This document shows positions 26,226 through 35,075 of a DNA stretch of 50,530 bases, one piece after another. This DNA comes from JAQUGA01 sp964521105 (GTDB lineage: Bacteria; Bacteroidota; Bacteroidia; Bacteroidales; WCHB1-69): assembly GCA_964521105.1 (NCBI GenBank), contig CAZFPO010000012.1:1-50530 (forward strand), read 5' to 3'. Numbering within the stretch: the stretch's first letter is position 1; each line of letters begins with the position of its first letter. The position numbers and the translations under genes were made by a program. The notes beneath the pieces were generated by a model that was given only the letters and a program-made list of their open reading frames with translations, was not told where the DNA came from and ran no database searches.

Positions 26226-27191
26226 TTAATGATCGCGAAGCATTATAATATTTGTAAGACGCAACAATTCGCTACTATCGAAAGGCAACTCTTCTAGTAT
26301 TTTTAATGCCGACTGGTAATAATCATTCATAACTTTTTGAGTAAAGTTTTGAATTTGATATTTATCAAAAATTGCCCTAACCTCGTAATATTTTTTATTT
26401 TGATCTAAATTATTGTTTGAAAACAGATGCAATAATTTTTCTTTATCCTCAAGTGAAGCCATTTCGAGCGCTTTAAGATAAAGAAACGTTTTTTTATTTT
26501 CGCGAATATCACCACCTGGTTTTTTTCCAAACTTAACCTCATCGCCATAAACATCAAGCATGTCGTCCATTAGCTGAAATGCAAGACCCACGTTTACTCC
26601 ATAATCGTATATTTTTGTTCGATATTCATCATTTGCTTTTGCAACTATAGCTCCCGCTTTAAGGCAAGCACCAATTAACACTGCGGTTTTCAATCGAATC
26701 ATTTCGATATATTCTTCAATAGTAACATTTTTCTGAGTTTCAAAATTCATATCCATTTGTTGACCCTCACAAACTCCTATTGCCGTTTCGTTTAGCAAAT
26801 GAATTAAATCAACTAAGTTATCATTTTTATACGCTAATAATTTTTCGTAAGCTAAGGCAAAAAGGGTATCACCTGATAAAATTGCAATATTTTGATCCCA
26901 TTTTTTATAAACTGTTTCAACACCACGCCGGATAGGAGCTTTATCCATAATATCATCATGTATAAGGGTGAAATTATGAAACATTTCGAGAGAAATGGCA
27001 GGCACAACTGCCGGATTAATATCTCCACCAAACATTTCGCAGGAAACTAAGCTTAAAATTGGGCGTAATCGCTTGCCACCTTGTGACATCGTATACTGTA
27101 TTGGCTCATATAATTCTATCGGTTGACCTTTAAATGTAAGTTTGGAAATTTCCTGACTAATAATTTCAACAAATTGATCGACTTTATGCAT
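26226..27191 (-). CDS. Polyprenyl (trans-isoprenyl) diphosphate synthase
   Basis: A 321-residue chain elongation enzyme for isoprenoids, probably octaprenyl or similar. The first Asp-rich motif is LIHDDIMDKAPIRRG (DDxxD, about residues 82-88). The second is FQLMDDMLDVYGD (about residue 210). The chain also has GGKRLRPILSL, CEGQQMDMNFE and GKKPGGDIRENKKTF. Product length cannot be set from sequence; menaquinone side chain or undecaprenyl-type roles are plausible. It is co-transcribed with neighbours, ten bases either side. Confidence 0.93.
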   Translation of the reverse strand: MHKVDQFVEIISQEISKLTFKGQPIELYEPIQYTMSQGGKRLRPILSLVSCEMFGGDINPAVVPAISLEMFHNFTLIHDDIMDKAPIRRGVETVYKKWDQNIAILSGDTLFALAYEKLLAYKNDNLVDLIHLLNETAIGVCEGQQMDMNFETQKNVTIEEYIEMIRLKTAVLIGACLKAGAIVAKANDEYRTKIYDYGVNVGLAFQLMDDMLDVYGDEVKFGKKPGGDIRENKKTFLYLKALEMASLEDKEKLLHLFSNNNLDQNKKYYEVRAIFDKYQIQNFTQKVMNDYYQSALKILEELPFDSSELLRLTNIIMLRDH

Positions 27192-27201
27192 AATAAATTA
27201 G

Positions 27202-28137
27202 TTAGAAAATAAATTCAGGATTACTGATAATTTTTTGGATACCAGTTTCAATATTTGTAAGTGGCCTATTAAGCAACTCTTTCATCTTAGTAATATCGGG
27301 CAAACGACGATGCATATCACCTTCGGCTAGTGGTGGCAAATGAATAATTTCGGATTTAGACTTTGTAATATCAATAATTAATTGAGCTAAATGTATTATT
27401 GAAATTTCGTTATCATTACCTATGTTCACCACATCGTTCACAATATGATCTCCGTATGCTGCATTAAGACAAGCATCCACATTATCGTCTATAAAACAAA
27501 ACGTTCGTGATTGAAGTCCATCACCATATATTGTAATTGGTTCATTTTTGATTGCTTTAGAAATAAACCTTGACATTACAAAATCGGGAGATTGTTTAGG
27601 ACCATAGGTATTAAAAAAACGATAAATTGTAAAGTCTAAACCAAATTCCTTGTAATATGAACGCAGAAAAGCCTCACCAACATTTTTCACTACGGCATAA
27701 GGTACGCGCGAGTTTAAAGGTGTAGTATGTTCATTTTGAGGAAAATCGACTGGTTCGCCATAAACTTCCGATGAAGAAGCAAAGAACACCCTTTTAACAC
27801 CTGTATTTTTTGAGATATCTAAAATATTTTTAAACCCTTGAATATCATTTAACACCCGATAAGGATTCGATTGAGTTCGTTCAACACCTACTACCGCAGC
27901 GTAATGAAAAACATACTCAAATTGGTTAGCAAACATTACCTGCGATATGTCGTTATAATTATTAACATCTGCTTTAATAAATCGCCAATTTGTGCGAGGT
28001 AATTTGGGTAATTTATGAATATCTCCCGTTGATAAATCGTCGATAATAATTACATAATTATCTGGATCTTTAATGAGTTTTTCGGCAAGCCCACTACCTA
28101 CAAATCCAGCTCCACCAGTGACTAATATTTTTCTCAT
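27202..28137 (-). CDS. NAD-dependent epimerase/dehydratase (extended SDR, UDP-glucuronate decarboxylase-like)
   Basis: A 311-residue nucleotide-sugar enzyme. The NAD loop is VTGGAGFVGSGLAEKL, and the catalytic Tyr/Lys are in PYAVVKNVGEAF (YxxxK, about residues 148-152) after FASSSEVYGEPV (Ser). RFFNTYGPKQ, FVMSRFISKAI and GDGLQSRTFCFIDDNVDA match UDP-glucuronate decarboxylase/4-epimerase types. The substrate is a nucleotide sugar, exact kind unknown. It sits 15 bases after rfbA. Confidence 0.85.
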   Translation of the reverse strand: MRKILVTGGAGFVGSGLAEKLIKDPDNYVIIIDDLSTGDIHKLPKLPRTNWRFIKADVNNYNDISQVMFANQFEYVFHYAAVVGVERTQSNPYRVLNDIQGFKNILDISKNTGVKRVFFASSSEVYGEPVDFPQNEHTTPLNSRVPYAVVKNVGEAFLRSYYKEFGLDFTIYRFFNTYGPKQSPDFVMSRFISKAIKNEPITIYGDGLQSRTFCFIDDNVDACLNAAYGDHIVNDVVNIGNDNEISIIHLAQLIIDITKSKSEIIHLPPLAEGDMHRRLPDITKMKELLNRPLTNIETGIQKIISNPEFIF

Positions 28138-28152
28138 AAGTTCAATACTTTG

Positions 28153-29013
28153 TTAACGAATTAAATTAAGCAAATATTCGCCATAGCCACTTTTTACGAG
28201 TGGTTCGGCTATATTTTTCAGTTCCTCTGAGTTAATATAACCCATACGGTAAGCCACTTCTTCGATGCAACCTATTTTTAGTCCCTGTCTATCTTCCACC
28301 ACCTGAACAAATTGTGAGGCTTCGATTAGCGACTTAAAAGTACCTGTATCGAGCCAAGCTGTTCCTCTACCAATAACAGCAACTTTTAGCTTGTTTTTTT
28401 CAAGATAATATTTGTTTATATCGGTAATTTCGTATTCGCCACGAGGACTCATTTTTAAATTTTCGGCAATTTCTATAACTGAATTATCGTAAAAATACAA
28501 ACCAGGAACAGCATAATTTGATTTAGGAGTTTTGGGTTTTTCTTCAATAGAAAGAGCTTTGTAGCTATTATCAAACTCCACCACTCCATATCTTTCGGGG
28601 TCGGAAACATGGTAGGCAAAAACAATACCGCCATCGGGATTATTGTTTTCTTGTATTACCTTTTGAAACCCCGAACCATAAAAAATATTATCCCCTAAAA
28701 TCAAACACACTTTATCATTTCCAATAAATTCTTTTCCTAACACAAACGCTTGAGCTAGTCCATTAGGAACAGCTTGTTCAACATATTCAAATCTACAACC
28801 TAATTTTGCCCCATCGCCTAAAAGTTTCCTAAAATGTGGTAAATCATGAGGGGTTGATATTATTAAAATTTCACGAATTCCAGCCATTAATAATACACTA
28901 AGTGGATAATAAATCATTGGCTTATCGTAAATGGGCATTAATTGCTTACTTACCGCAAGTGTTAAGGGGTGTAATCGGGTTCCAGACCCGCCTGCTAAAA
29001 TTATTCCTTTCAT
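28153..29013 (-). CDS. rfbA: Glucose-1-phosphate thymidylyltransferase
   Basis: A 286-residue nucleotidyltransferase that makes dTDP-glucose, the first step to dTDP-rhamnose and other deoxysugars. The signature MKGIILAGGSGTRLHPLT gives the dTTP-binding loop, and SKQLMPIYDKPMIYYPLS the Lys-containing active-site loop. Further motifs are ILGDNIFYGSGF (Asp for Mg), VFAYHVSDPERYGVVEFD and GTAWLDTGTF. Length matches RmlA. It is first in the cluster with SDR, polyprenyl synthase and sirtuin. Confidence 0.95.
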   Translation of the reverse strand: MKGIILAGGSGTRLHPLTLAVSKQLMPIYDKPMIYYPLSVLLMAGIREILIISTPHDLPHFRKLLGDGAKLGCRFEYVEQAVPNGLAQAFVLGKEFIGNDKVCLILGDNIFYGSGFQKVIQENNNPDGGIVFAYHVSDPERYGVVEFDNSYKALSIEEKPKTPKSNYAVPGLYFYDNSVIEIAENLKMSPRGEYEITDINKYYLEKNKLKVAVIGRGTAWLDTGTFKSLIEASQFVQVVEDRQGLKIGCIEEVAYRMGYINSEELKNIAEPLVKSGYGEYLLNLIR

Positions 29014-29033
29014 ACTCTTTTCATTATTTAGGA

Positions 29034-29041
29034 CAAAAATA
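29034..29041 (-). promoter_or_regulatory. Putative -7 box of the rfbA operon
   Basis: Minus-strand TATTTTTG, 20 bases upstream of the rfbA start, fits TAnnTTTG. A -33 element is not clear. Confidence 0.4.
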
Positions 29042-29142
29042 CAATTTATATAGCGTTTTTTGTAAAAATAAAAAAATTATTTAAAAATTCACTCTTGAAA
29101 TTTTAATTTTTACATCAATATTTTAGGCATACCTTTTTTTAT

Positions 29143-29150
29143 TAATTTTG
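29143..29150 (+). promoter_or_regulatory. Putative -7 box of the ileS operon
   Basis: TAATTTTG fits TAnnTTTG and is 39 bases upstream of the ileS ATG. The upstream -33 region is not a good match. Confidence 0.45.
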
Positions 29151-29189
29151 CAACCTCAAAATAAAAAGACCTGTTGAAATATTACTACT

Positions 29190-32100
29190 ATGGAAAAAAC
29201 AAGTAAGTATAAAGAATACAAAAAGCTCGATTTAACAGAAATACACGACGAAATTTTATCGTATTGGCAAGAGCATGACATTTTTTCAAAGAGCATGTTA
29301 AAACGACAAGATGCTGAACGTTATGTTTTTTATGAAGGACCTCCTTCTGCTAATGGACTACCTGGTATTCATCATGTAATGGCAAGAACTATTAAAGACA
29401 TTTTTTGTCGTTACAAAACATTGAGTGGTTATTTAGTTGAACGGAAAGCCGGTTGGGACACTCATGGGTTACCGGTTGAATTAGGTGTAGAAAAAAGTTT
29501 AGGAATTACTAAAGAAGATATTGGAAAATCAATTTCCATCGAAGAATACAATAATGCCTGCCGTAAAGAGGTAATGAAATACAAAGATTTATGGGACGAT
29601 TTAACGGTTAAAATGGGTTATTGGGTTGATTTGAACAATCCTTATATCACCTTTGAAAACAAATATATTGAAACCGTTTGGTATTTATTATCTGAACTAT
29701 ATAAAAAGAATTTAATTTATAAAGGATACACCATTCAGCCATATTCGCCAGCAGCAGGCACCGGTCTTAGTTCGCATGAGTTAAACATGCCCGGATGCTA
29801 TCGTGATGTTAAAGACACCACTTGTGTTGCTCAATTTAAACTCAAAACCAAACAATCCATCGAAAAATGCCCATGGGGATTAGGAGAACCTTCTCACGTT
29901 CCCGATAATGTATATTTTTTGGCATGGACAACCACACCGTGGACATTACCTTCAAATACAGCCTTAGCCGTTGGTTCAAATATCGATTATGTGTTAGTTA
30001 AAACATTTAATCAATACACCTCTAAGCCAATCATGGTCATTTTAGCAAAACCATTGCTTTCATCTTTATTTCCCGAAAAAAACGCAGAACTTTCGTTTGA
30101 TGATTACAATCAAGGTGATAAAAATATTCCTTTTAAAGTTATTGCCGAAACAAAAGGGAAAAATTTAGTGGGTATTGAATATGATCAATTAATACCATGG
30201 GTAAATCCAGGCAAAGGTGCATTTAGAGTTATTTCAGGCGATTTTGTTACCACCGAAGATGGTACCGGTATTGTTCATATTGCCCCAACTTTTGGTGCCG
30301 ATGACGACCGAGTGGCAAAACAAGCGGGCGTTCCACCTCTTTTTGTAATAGATAAAGAGGGTAAACGACAACCAATGGTTGATAAAACAGGTAAATTTTA
30401 TGCTATTACTGAATTAGATGAAGAATTTTTAAAAACCAATGTGGATATAAATTTATATCGCGAATTTTCGGCACGTTACGTTAAAAACGAATATGATATA
30501 ACCGCAAATGATTCGGATACAAATTTAGATGTGGATATTTGCGTTATGCTTAAAATGGACAATAAAGCTTTTCGTATTGAAAAGCATACCCATAATTATC
30601 CTCACTGCTGGAGAACCGACAAACCAATATTATATTACCCTCTTGATTCGTGGTTTATTCGAACTACTGCCGTAAAAGACCGAATGATTGAACTAAACAA
30701 AACCATAAATTGGAAACCCGAAGCAACGGGCACAGGTCGTTTTGGAAATTGGCTCGAAAACCTTGTTGATTGGAATTTGTCGCGATCAAGATACTGGGGA
30801 GTTCCGTTGCCAATTTGGCGAACCGAAGATGGAAGCGAGGAAATTATGATTGGTTCAATCGACCAATTATATCATGAAATTGAAAAATCAGTTTCTGCCG
30901 GTTTAATGAATAGTAATCCGTATTCAACATTTAAACCCGGCGATATGTCAGATGAAAACTACCAATCAATTGATATTCACCGCCCTTATGTTGATGATAT
31001 TATTTTAATTTCGGCATCGGGAAAACCAATGAAACGCGAAAGCGATTTAATTGATGTTTGGTTTGACTCGGGAGCTATGCCCTACGCTCAATTACACTAT
31101 CCCTTCGAGAATAAAGAGATTTTTAAACAAAATTTTCCTGCCGATTTTATTGCCGAAGGAGTCGATCAAACTCGTGGATGGTTTTTTACACTTCATGCTA
31201 TCTCAACAATGATTTCCGACTCAATATCATACAAAACAGTGGTTTCTAATGGTTTAGTTTTAGATAAAAATGGCATTAAAATGTCTAAACGACTAGGCAA
31301 TAGCGTTGACCCATTTGAAACCATTGCCAAACACGGACCCGACGCAACCCGTTGGTATATGATTACCAATGCTCAACCATGGGATAATTTAAAATTTGAT
31401 CCCGAAGGAATTTCCGAAGTACAACGAAAATTTTTTGGCACTGTTTATAATACATATAGTTTTTTTGCCCTGTATGCTAATATCGATGGTTTTAAATTCC
31501 TCGAACCAGAAATTGAAAACAGTAAACGACCAGAAATTGACCGCTGGATATTATCAGAATTAAATACATTGATTTTAAAAACCGATGCCTTTTACTCCGA
31601 TTATGAGCCTACAAAAGCCGGTCGCGAAATTCAACATTTTGTAGATGAATATTTAAGCAATTGGTACGTACGACTTTGCCGCCGAAGGTTTTGGAAAGGT
31701 GAATATACAGAGGATAAAATATCGGCTTATCAAACTCTTTACCGTTGCTTAATAACGCTTGCAAAATTAATAAGTCCGATTGCTCCATTTTTTGCCGATA
31801 ATTTATACTCCGATTTAAATAAAGTTAGTCAAAAAGAGCCTCATGAATCGATACATTTGTCGGATTTTCCAACCTATAATAAAAGTGAAGTAGATGAAAA
31901 ATTAGAAGAACGGATGCAGATGGCACAACAAATATCTTCTATGGTTCTATCGTTACGGAAAAAATCTAATCTAAGGGTTCGGCAACCTTTGAGTAAAATA
32001 ATGATACCTGTTCTAAATTCAGATTTTAAAGAACAATTAGAAAAAATAAAGCATCTAATTTTACACGAAGTTAATGTTAAAGAAATGGTTTATGTTTCGG

Positions 32101-32651
32101 ACGAAGATGGTGTTTTAGTGAAAAAAATTAAACCAAATTTTAAAACTTTAGGACCTCGTTTTGGTAAATCGATGAAACAAGTAGCCGAAGCAATAACTAA
32201 TATGACTCAAAAAGAAATTTCACTTCTTGAAAAAGAAAAGGAAGCTAAAATTAATGTGGAAGGCAATGATGCACGAATTTTTATAGATGATGTGGAAATT
32301 TTTGCCGAAGATATTCCTGGTTGGGCAGTAGTAAACGAAGGATTTTTAACGGTTGCCTTGGATAAAACTATCTCCGAAACATTATACCGTGAAGGAATAG
32401 CACGCGACCTTGTAAATCGAATTCAAAACATCAGAAAAGAACAAAATTTTGAAGTTACAGACAACATCATCGTAACTGTTGAAAAAAAAGATGTGGTTTA
32501 TGAATCAATCAATGAAAATTTTGATTATATTTGTTCTGAAACATTGACTAAAAATATATTATTCGATGAGTTTATAAAAAACACCAATACTACAACCATA
32601 GAGCTTGCCGATGAAATTACCGTTAACGTTTTAGTTTGTAAATCAAATTAG
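29190..32651 (+). CDS. ileS: Isoleucyl-tRNA synthetase, IleS2 (eukaryote-like) type
   Basis: An 1153-residue class I synthetase that charges tRNA-Ile. The HIGH region reads GPPSANGLPGIHHVMAR (about residues 50-66), the form seen in the eukaryote-like IleS2 branch. The signature loop is KMSKRLGNS, not KMSKS. The editing (CP1) domain shows WTTTPWTLPSNTALAV and GTGIVHIAPTFGADD. C-terminal parts fit the longer IleS2 architecture without the Zn-Cys tail of IleS1. It begins an operon with the dksA-like gene (23 bases) and lspA. Confidence 0.95.
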   Translation: MEKTSKYKEYKKLDLTEIHDEILSYWQEHDIFSKSMLKRQDAERYVFYEGPPSANGLPGIHHVMARTIKDIFCRYKTLSGYLVERKAGWDTHGLPVELGVEKSLGITKEDIGKSISIEEYNNACRKEVMKYKDLWDDLTVKMGYWVDLNNPYITFENKYIETVWYLLSELYKKNLIYKGYTIQPYSPAAGTGLSSHELNMPGCYRDVKDTTCVAQFKLKTKQSIEKCPWGLGEPSHVPDNVYFLAWTTTPWTLPSNTALAVGSNIDYVLVKTFNQYTSKPIMVILAKPLLSSLFPEKNAELSFDDYNQGDKNIPFKVIAETKGKNLVGIEYDQLIPWVNPGKGAFRVISGDFVTTEDGTGIVHIAPTFGADDDRVAKQAGVPPLFVIDKEGKRQPMVDKTGKFYAITELDEEFLKTNVDINLYREFSARYVKNEYDITANDSDTNLDVDICVMLKMDNKAFRIEKHTHNYPHCWRTDKPILYYPLDSWFIRTTAVKDRMIELNKTINWKPEATGTGRFGNWLENLVDWNLSRSRYWGVPLPIWRTEDGSEEIMIGSIDQLYHEIEKSVSAGLMNSNPYSTFKPGDMSDENYQSIDIHRPYVDDIILISASGKPMKRESDLIDVWFDSGAMPYAQLHYPFENKEIFKQNFPADFIAEGVDQTRGWFFTLHAISTMISDSISYKTVVSNGLVLDKNGIKMSKRLGNSVDPFETIAKHGPDATRWYMITNAQPWDNLKFDPEGISEVQRKFFGTVYNTYSFFALYANIDGFKFLEPEIENSKRPEIDRWILSELNTLILKTDAFYSDYEPTKAGREIQHFVDEYLSNWYVRLCRRRFWKGEYTEDKISAYQTLYRCLITLAKLISPIAPFFADNLYSDLNKVSQKEPHESIHLSDFPTYNKSEVDEKLEERMQMAQQISSMVLSLRKKSNLRVRQPLSKIMIPVLNSDFKEQLEKIKHLILHEVNVKEMVYVSDEDGVLVKKIKPNFKTLGPRFGKSMKQVAEAITNMTQKEISLLEKEKEAKINVEGNDARIFIDDVEIFAEDIPGWAVVNEGFLTVALDKTISETLYREGIARDLVNRIQNIRKEQNFEVTDNIIVTVEKKDVVYESINENFDYICSETLTKNILFDEFIKNTNTTTIELADEITVNVLVCKSN

Positions 32652-32674
32652 TAATACACTAAAAACTACTAGCC

Positions 32675-33064
32675 ATGAATGAAAAAAACATTGTAAGATA
32701 TTCCGATTCAGAACTTGAAGAATTTAAAGAATTAATTGTTAACAAGTTAGAAAAGGCTCGTTTGGATTTACAAACAATTACCGAGTCGTATAGCAACACC
32801 GGTAATAACGATACTATGGATACTTCTCCCACCTTCAAAATTTTGGAAGAAGGTCATCAAGTAATGTCTAAAGAAGAAAACAGTCGATTAGCAGCTCGTC
32901 TTCACAAATATATTCAAAATTTGGAAGCCGCTTTAATTCGAATTGAAAATAAAACCTACGGAGTTTGTCGCGAAACAGGAAAACTTATTGCCAAAGAACG
33001 ATTGAAATCAGTTCCTCACGCTACATTAAGTTTTGATGCTAAAGTTCAACAAAGTAAAAAATAA
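32675..33064 (+). CDS. TraR/DksA-family protein with degenerate zinc finger
   Basis: A 129-residue protein. The N-terminal ~90 residues form a charged helical hairpin (ELEEFKELIVNKLEKARLDL, NSRLAARLHKYIQNLEAALI), as in DksA, which enters the RNA polymerase secondary channel. The C-terminal finger reads YGVCRETGKLIAKERLKSVPHA with a single Cys, so the four-Cys zinc site is lost, as in many Bacteroidota homologues. It lies between ileS and lspA, a common arrangement. Confidence 0.88.
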   Translation: MNEKNIVRYSDSELEEFKELIVNKLEKARLDLQTITESYSNTGNNDTMDTSPTFKILEEGHQVMSKEENSRLAARLHKYIQNLEAALIRIENKTYGVCRETGKLIAKERLKSVPHATLSFDAKVQQSKK

Positions 33065-33073
33065 ATTAGCCTT

Positions 33074-33703
33074 GTGAAACTTTCTAAAACTACGCTGGTT
33101 TTTCTGATATTTTTTGGAATATTATTAATTGACCAAATAATTAAAATTTGGGTTAAAACAACCATGTTCATGGGGGAAGAAATTCATGTTTTTGGAAATT
33201 GGTTTATTATCCATTTTACCGAAAACGAAGGCATGGCTTTTGGCATGACCTTAGGCGGTGATTGGGGAAAACTTGCCCTAAGTATCTTCCGAATAATTGC
33301 AATTATTGGTTTGTTTTGGTATATTTTTAAACTCATCCGCGAAAAAGCATCCACCGGTTACATCGTTTGCTTAACTTTAATAGTTACTGGTGCTACCGGA
33401 AATCTTATTGATAGTGCATTTTATGGATTAATTTTTAACGAAAGTTTCTATAATGTTGCTACACTCTTTCCAGCCGAAGGTGGATATGCTTCTTTTCTTC
33501 ACGGACGAGTAGTAGACATGTTCTATTTTCCAATTTTGCAAGGTAACTGGCCCAATTGGATTCCTTTTATCGGCGGTTCTGACTATCAATTTTTTCGCCC
33601 TGTTTTCAACATTGCCGATTCTTCCATCACCGTAGGTGTAATCGCCTTGTTGATTTTCTTCCGAAAAATTGCTTTTAAAGAAGAGAAAAAAGAAGATTCT
33701 TAA
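33074..33703 (+). CDS. lspA: Lipoprotein signal peptidase
   Basis: A 209-residue aspartic protease of the inner membrane that cleaves lipoprotein signal peptides after lipidation. The start is GTG 33074, nine bases past the dksA-like stop. Four membrane segments are visible (TTLVFLIFFGILLIDQIIK first). The two catalytic aspartates lie in VTGATGNLIDSAFYG and VFNIADSSITVG, and the ENEGMAFGM motif is present. The stop TAA overlaps the stop of a T9SS tail remnant on the other strand. A second copy of the last ~45 codons lies at 35892-36028. Confidence 0.95.
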   Translation: MKLSKTTLVFLIFFGILLIDQIIKIWVKTTMFMGEEIHVFGNWFIIHFTENEGMAFGMTLGGDWGKLALSIFRIIAIIGLFWYIFKLIREKASTGYIVCLTLIVTGATGNLIDSAFYGLIFNESFYNVATLFPAEGGYASFLHGRVVDMFYFPILQGNWPNWIPFIGGSDYQFFRPVFNIADSSITVGVIALLIFFRKIAFKEEKKEDS

Positions 33704-33786
33704 TTGACTACTACAATTTTTACACTTTTTTTGAAAATATTTGGAATTGTAACAGTGGCACAATAAATAGCTTGTGCAGCTTCGAT
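33567..33786. repeat. Direct repeat copy 1 (lspA tail plus T9SS tail)
   Basis: About 220 bases that recur at 35892-36111 without any gap (constant offset 2325). I count about 12 differences, so roughly 94-95% identity by eye. It covers the last ~45 codons of lspA and the last 28 codons of a T9SS-substrate gene read from the other strand. The two copies bracket the hipBST-like cassette. Confidence 0.9.
33700..33786 (-). pseudogene. Remnant: 3' tail of a T9SS-substrate gene
   Basis: On the minus strand the frame reads IEAAQAIYCATVTIPNIFKK and then SVKIVVVN-stop. This matches the final 28 residues of the two T9SS proteins encoded at 36025-37281 and 37827-39092 with few changes. Nothing further upstream belongs to it; the HipT stop codon lies 16 bases away. 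It is a fragment left by duplication. Confidence 0.85.
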
Positions 33787-33802
33787 TGGGGGTAAACTTA
33801 TA

Positions 33803-34744
33803 TCAGGACAACGGAGATTTGATAAGTTCAATTCTTTCGGAAATCAATTTTTTAAAAACCTTTTTATGTTCAGATGGCAGAAATGAATTGTCTATCCACC
33901 AATTTAATTTGTTAAAATTTTCAACAAATAAATCACAGCTATTTTGAATTTGTTTTTCTGTCAATTGTAAATTTGAACCTAAGGTATCAAAGTCATTTTT
34001 AGTGATTTTATTTTTCTTGCCATTTAGATTTAAACTCATTTGCTCTGTTTCGTTTTTTATAACAAGGCGTGTGCTTATCAAATCGTACGCTGGACTTAAA
34101 CAAAATGATCCGTCCTTTTTCTCCATCATTGAAAAATTTTTCAAATGCATATCGGCATTTCCAGTAACGAAACTAAATAGAACCAATTGGTAAAAATGTA
34201 AAATGTCTAGTCCTGAGTGCGTTGAATATTGTCTAATTGTTTTACCAACCTTTTCATAACTACCCCTGTATTTATGCTCAGTAAGACTTTCTGTAAGCTG
34301 ACATAAATCTTCACTTGCAATTTTATTGATATCTTCTCTGTCAAATCTCTTGGTAATATATGCAAGTTTGCCGCTTTTTAGCCGTACCAAACTATGCTTA
34401 GCTACTTCTATTCCTAACTCATTAGCAAGATGCATACACAAGTCTTCATTTTCGGGAAGGTATAAATAAGTTTCACTTTGTGGTTTGATTATATAATTAC
34501 TCTTTACATCAACGATTGTGAATCTTATCTTTTTTTTTGTTTCTTCGAGCCATAAACTTAGTTTTGGTTGCACACCTGTAATAGACTTGTTTGCTCCAAT
34601 AATTTTTTTTGCATAATCGCTTAAATTTTTTTCGTCAATATCAAATTCATACATTTGTGCTAATCCAAAAACATTAGCTAAACACTTCTTATGATAGTCA
34701 ATTTCTTCGGATGTTAGTGGTTTATAACAAATTAAACAATTCAT
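33803..34744 (-). CDS. hipT: HipT-like serine/threonine kinase toxin (HipA C-terminal kinase)
   Basis: A 313-residue kinase lacking the HipA N-subdomain, as in E. coli HipT. The Gly-rich loop is KSITGVQPKLSLWL with Ser54 and Thr56 at the positions where HipT has its two autophosphorylated serines. Lys87 is in YIIKPQ, the catalytic loop is TGNADMHLKNFS (Asp198, Asn203), and the metal-binding Asp221 is in SPAYDLIS. An N-terminal CLIC-x11-HKKC pattern (Cys3, Cys6, His18, Cys21) could bind zinc. The start overlaps the hipS stop in ATGA. E. coli HipT phosphorylates TrpS; the target here is not shown. Confidence 0.85.
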   Translation of the reverse strand: MNCLICYKPLTSEEIDYHKKCLANVFGLAQMYEFDIDEKNLSDYAKKIIGANKSITGVQPKLSLWLEETKKKIRFTIVDVKSNYIIKPQSETYLYLPENEDLCMHLANELGIEVAKHSLVRLKSGKLAYITKRFDREDINKIASEDLCQLTESLTEHKYRGSYEKVGKTIRQYSTHSGLDILHFYQLVLFSFVTGNADMHLKNFSMMEKKDGSFCLSPAYDLISTRLVIKNETEQMSLNLNGKKNKITKNDFDTLGSNLQLTEKQIQNSCDLFVENFNKLNWWIDNSFLPSEHKKVFKKLISERIELIKSPLS

Positions 34745-35064
34745 TTCATTTCATTTTGTATAATAGATATATCACCTATGCAATCTTTGCAGAGTGTAAG
34801 TAAAAGGTTCATTCTGTCTCTCGGATTGAGCATCCAGTTTTCGATGGCTATTTGTAACAGCCAGCCTTCAGGTATTAGACCATCAAAAAATGGCAACATA
34901 TTTTTATCATTAAAGATTTCTGAGCGTAATGGTAAAGTTCGACTAACTTCGCCATATATGGGATTAAGCAAATAGTCTGGATTGTATTGAAATGAGTACC
35001 CATTTTCGTCTTCCCATATCAATCCAGCTAAGGTGTTTTTTTTATAAACTAATCCTTGTTTCAT
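34741..35064 (-). CDS. hipS: HipS-like protein (HipA N-subdomain 1)
   Basis: A 107-residue free-standing version of the HipA N-terminal subdomain (Couple_hipA type). Landmarks are YKKNTLAGLIWEDENGYSFQ, SRTLPLRSE and the very typical FFDGLIPEGWL. In E. coli HipBST this small protein is the actual antitoxin of the kinase, while HipB represses and augments. It lies between hipB (11 bases) and hipT (4-base overlap), the same order as hipBST. The role as antitoxin is inferred. Confidence 0.82.
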   Translation of the reverse strand: MKQGLVYKKNTLAGLIWEDENGYSFQYNPDYLLNPIYGEVSRTLPLRSEIFNDKNMLPFFDGLIPEGWLLQIAIENWMLNPRDRMNLLLTLCKDCIGDISIIQNEMK

Positions 35065-35075
35065 AAAAATACGTG

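Noticed and set aside
28902..29084. Small plus-strand frame antisense to rfbA
   Set aside because: It is a shadow of the strongly conserved rfbA coding sequence; no homology or signal.
33803..35064. A single hipA gene broken by a frameshift
   Set aside because: The two parts meet in a clean ATGA stop/start overlap, each has family-consistent ends, and the layout equals known HipS-HipT. A sequencing error can still not be fully excluded by eye.
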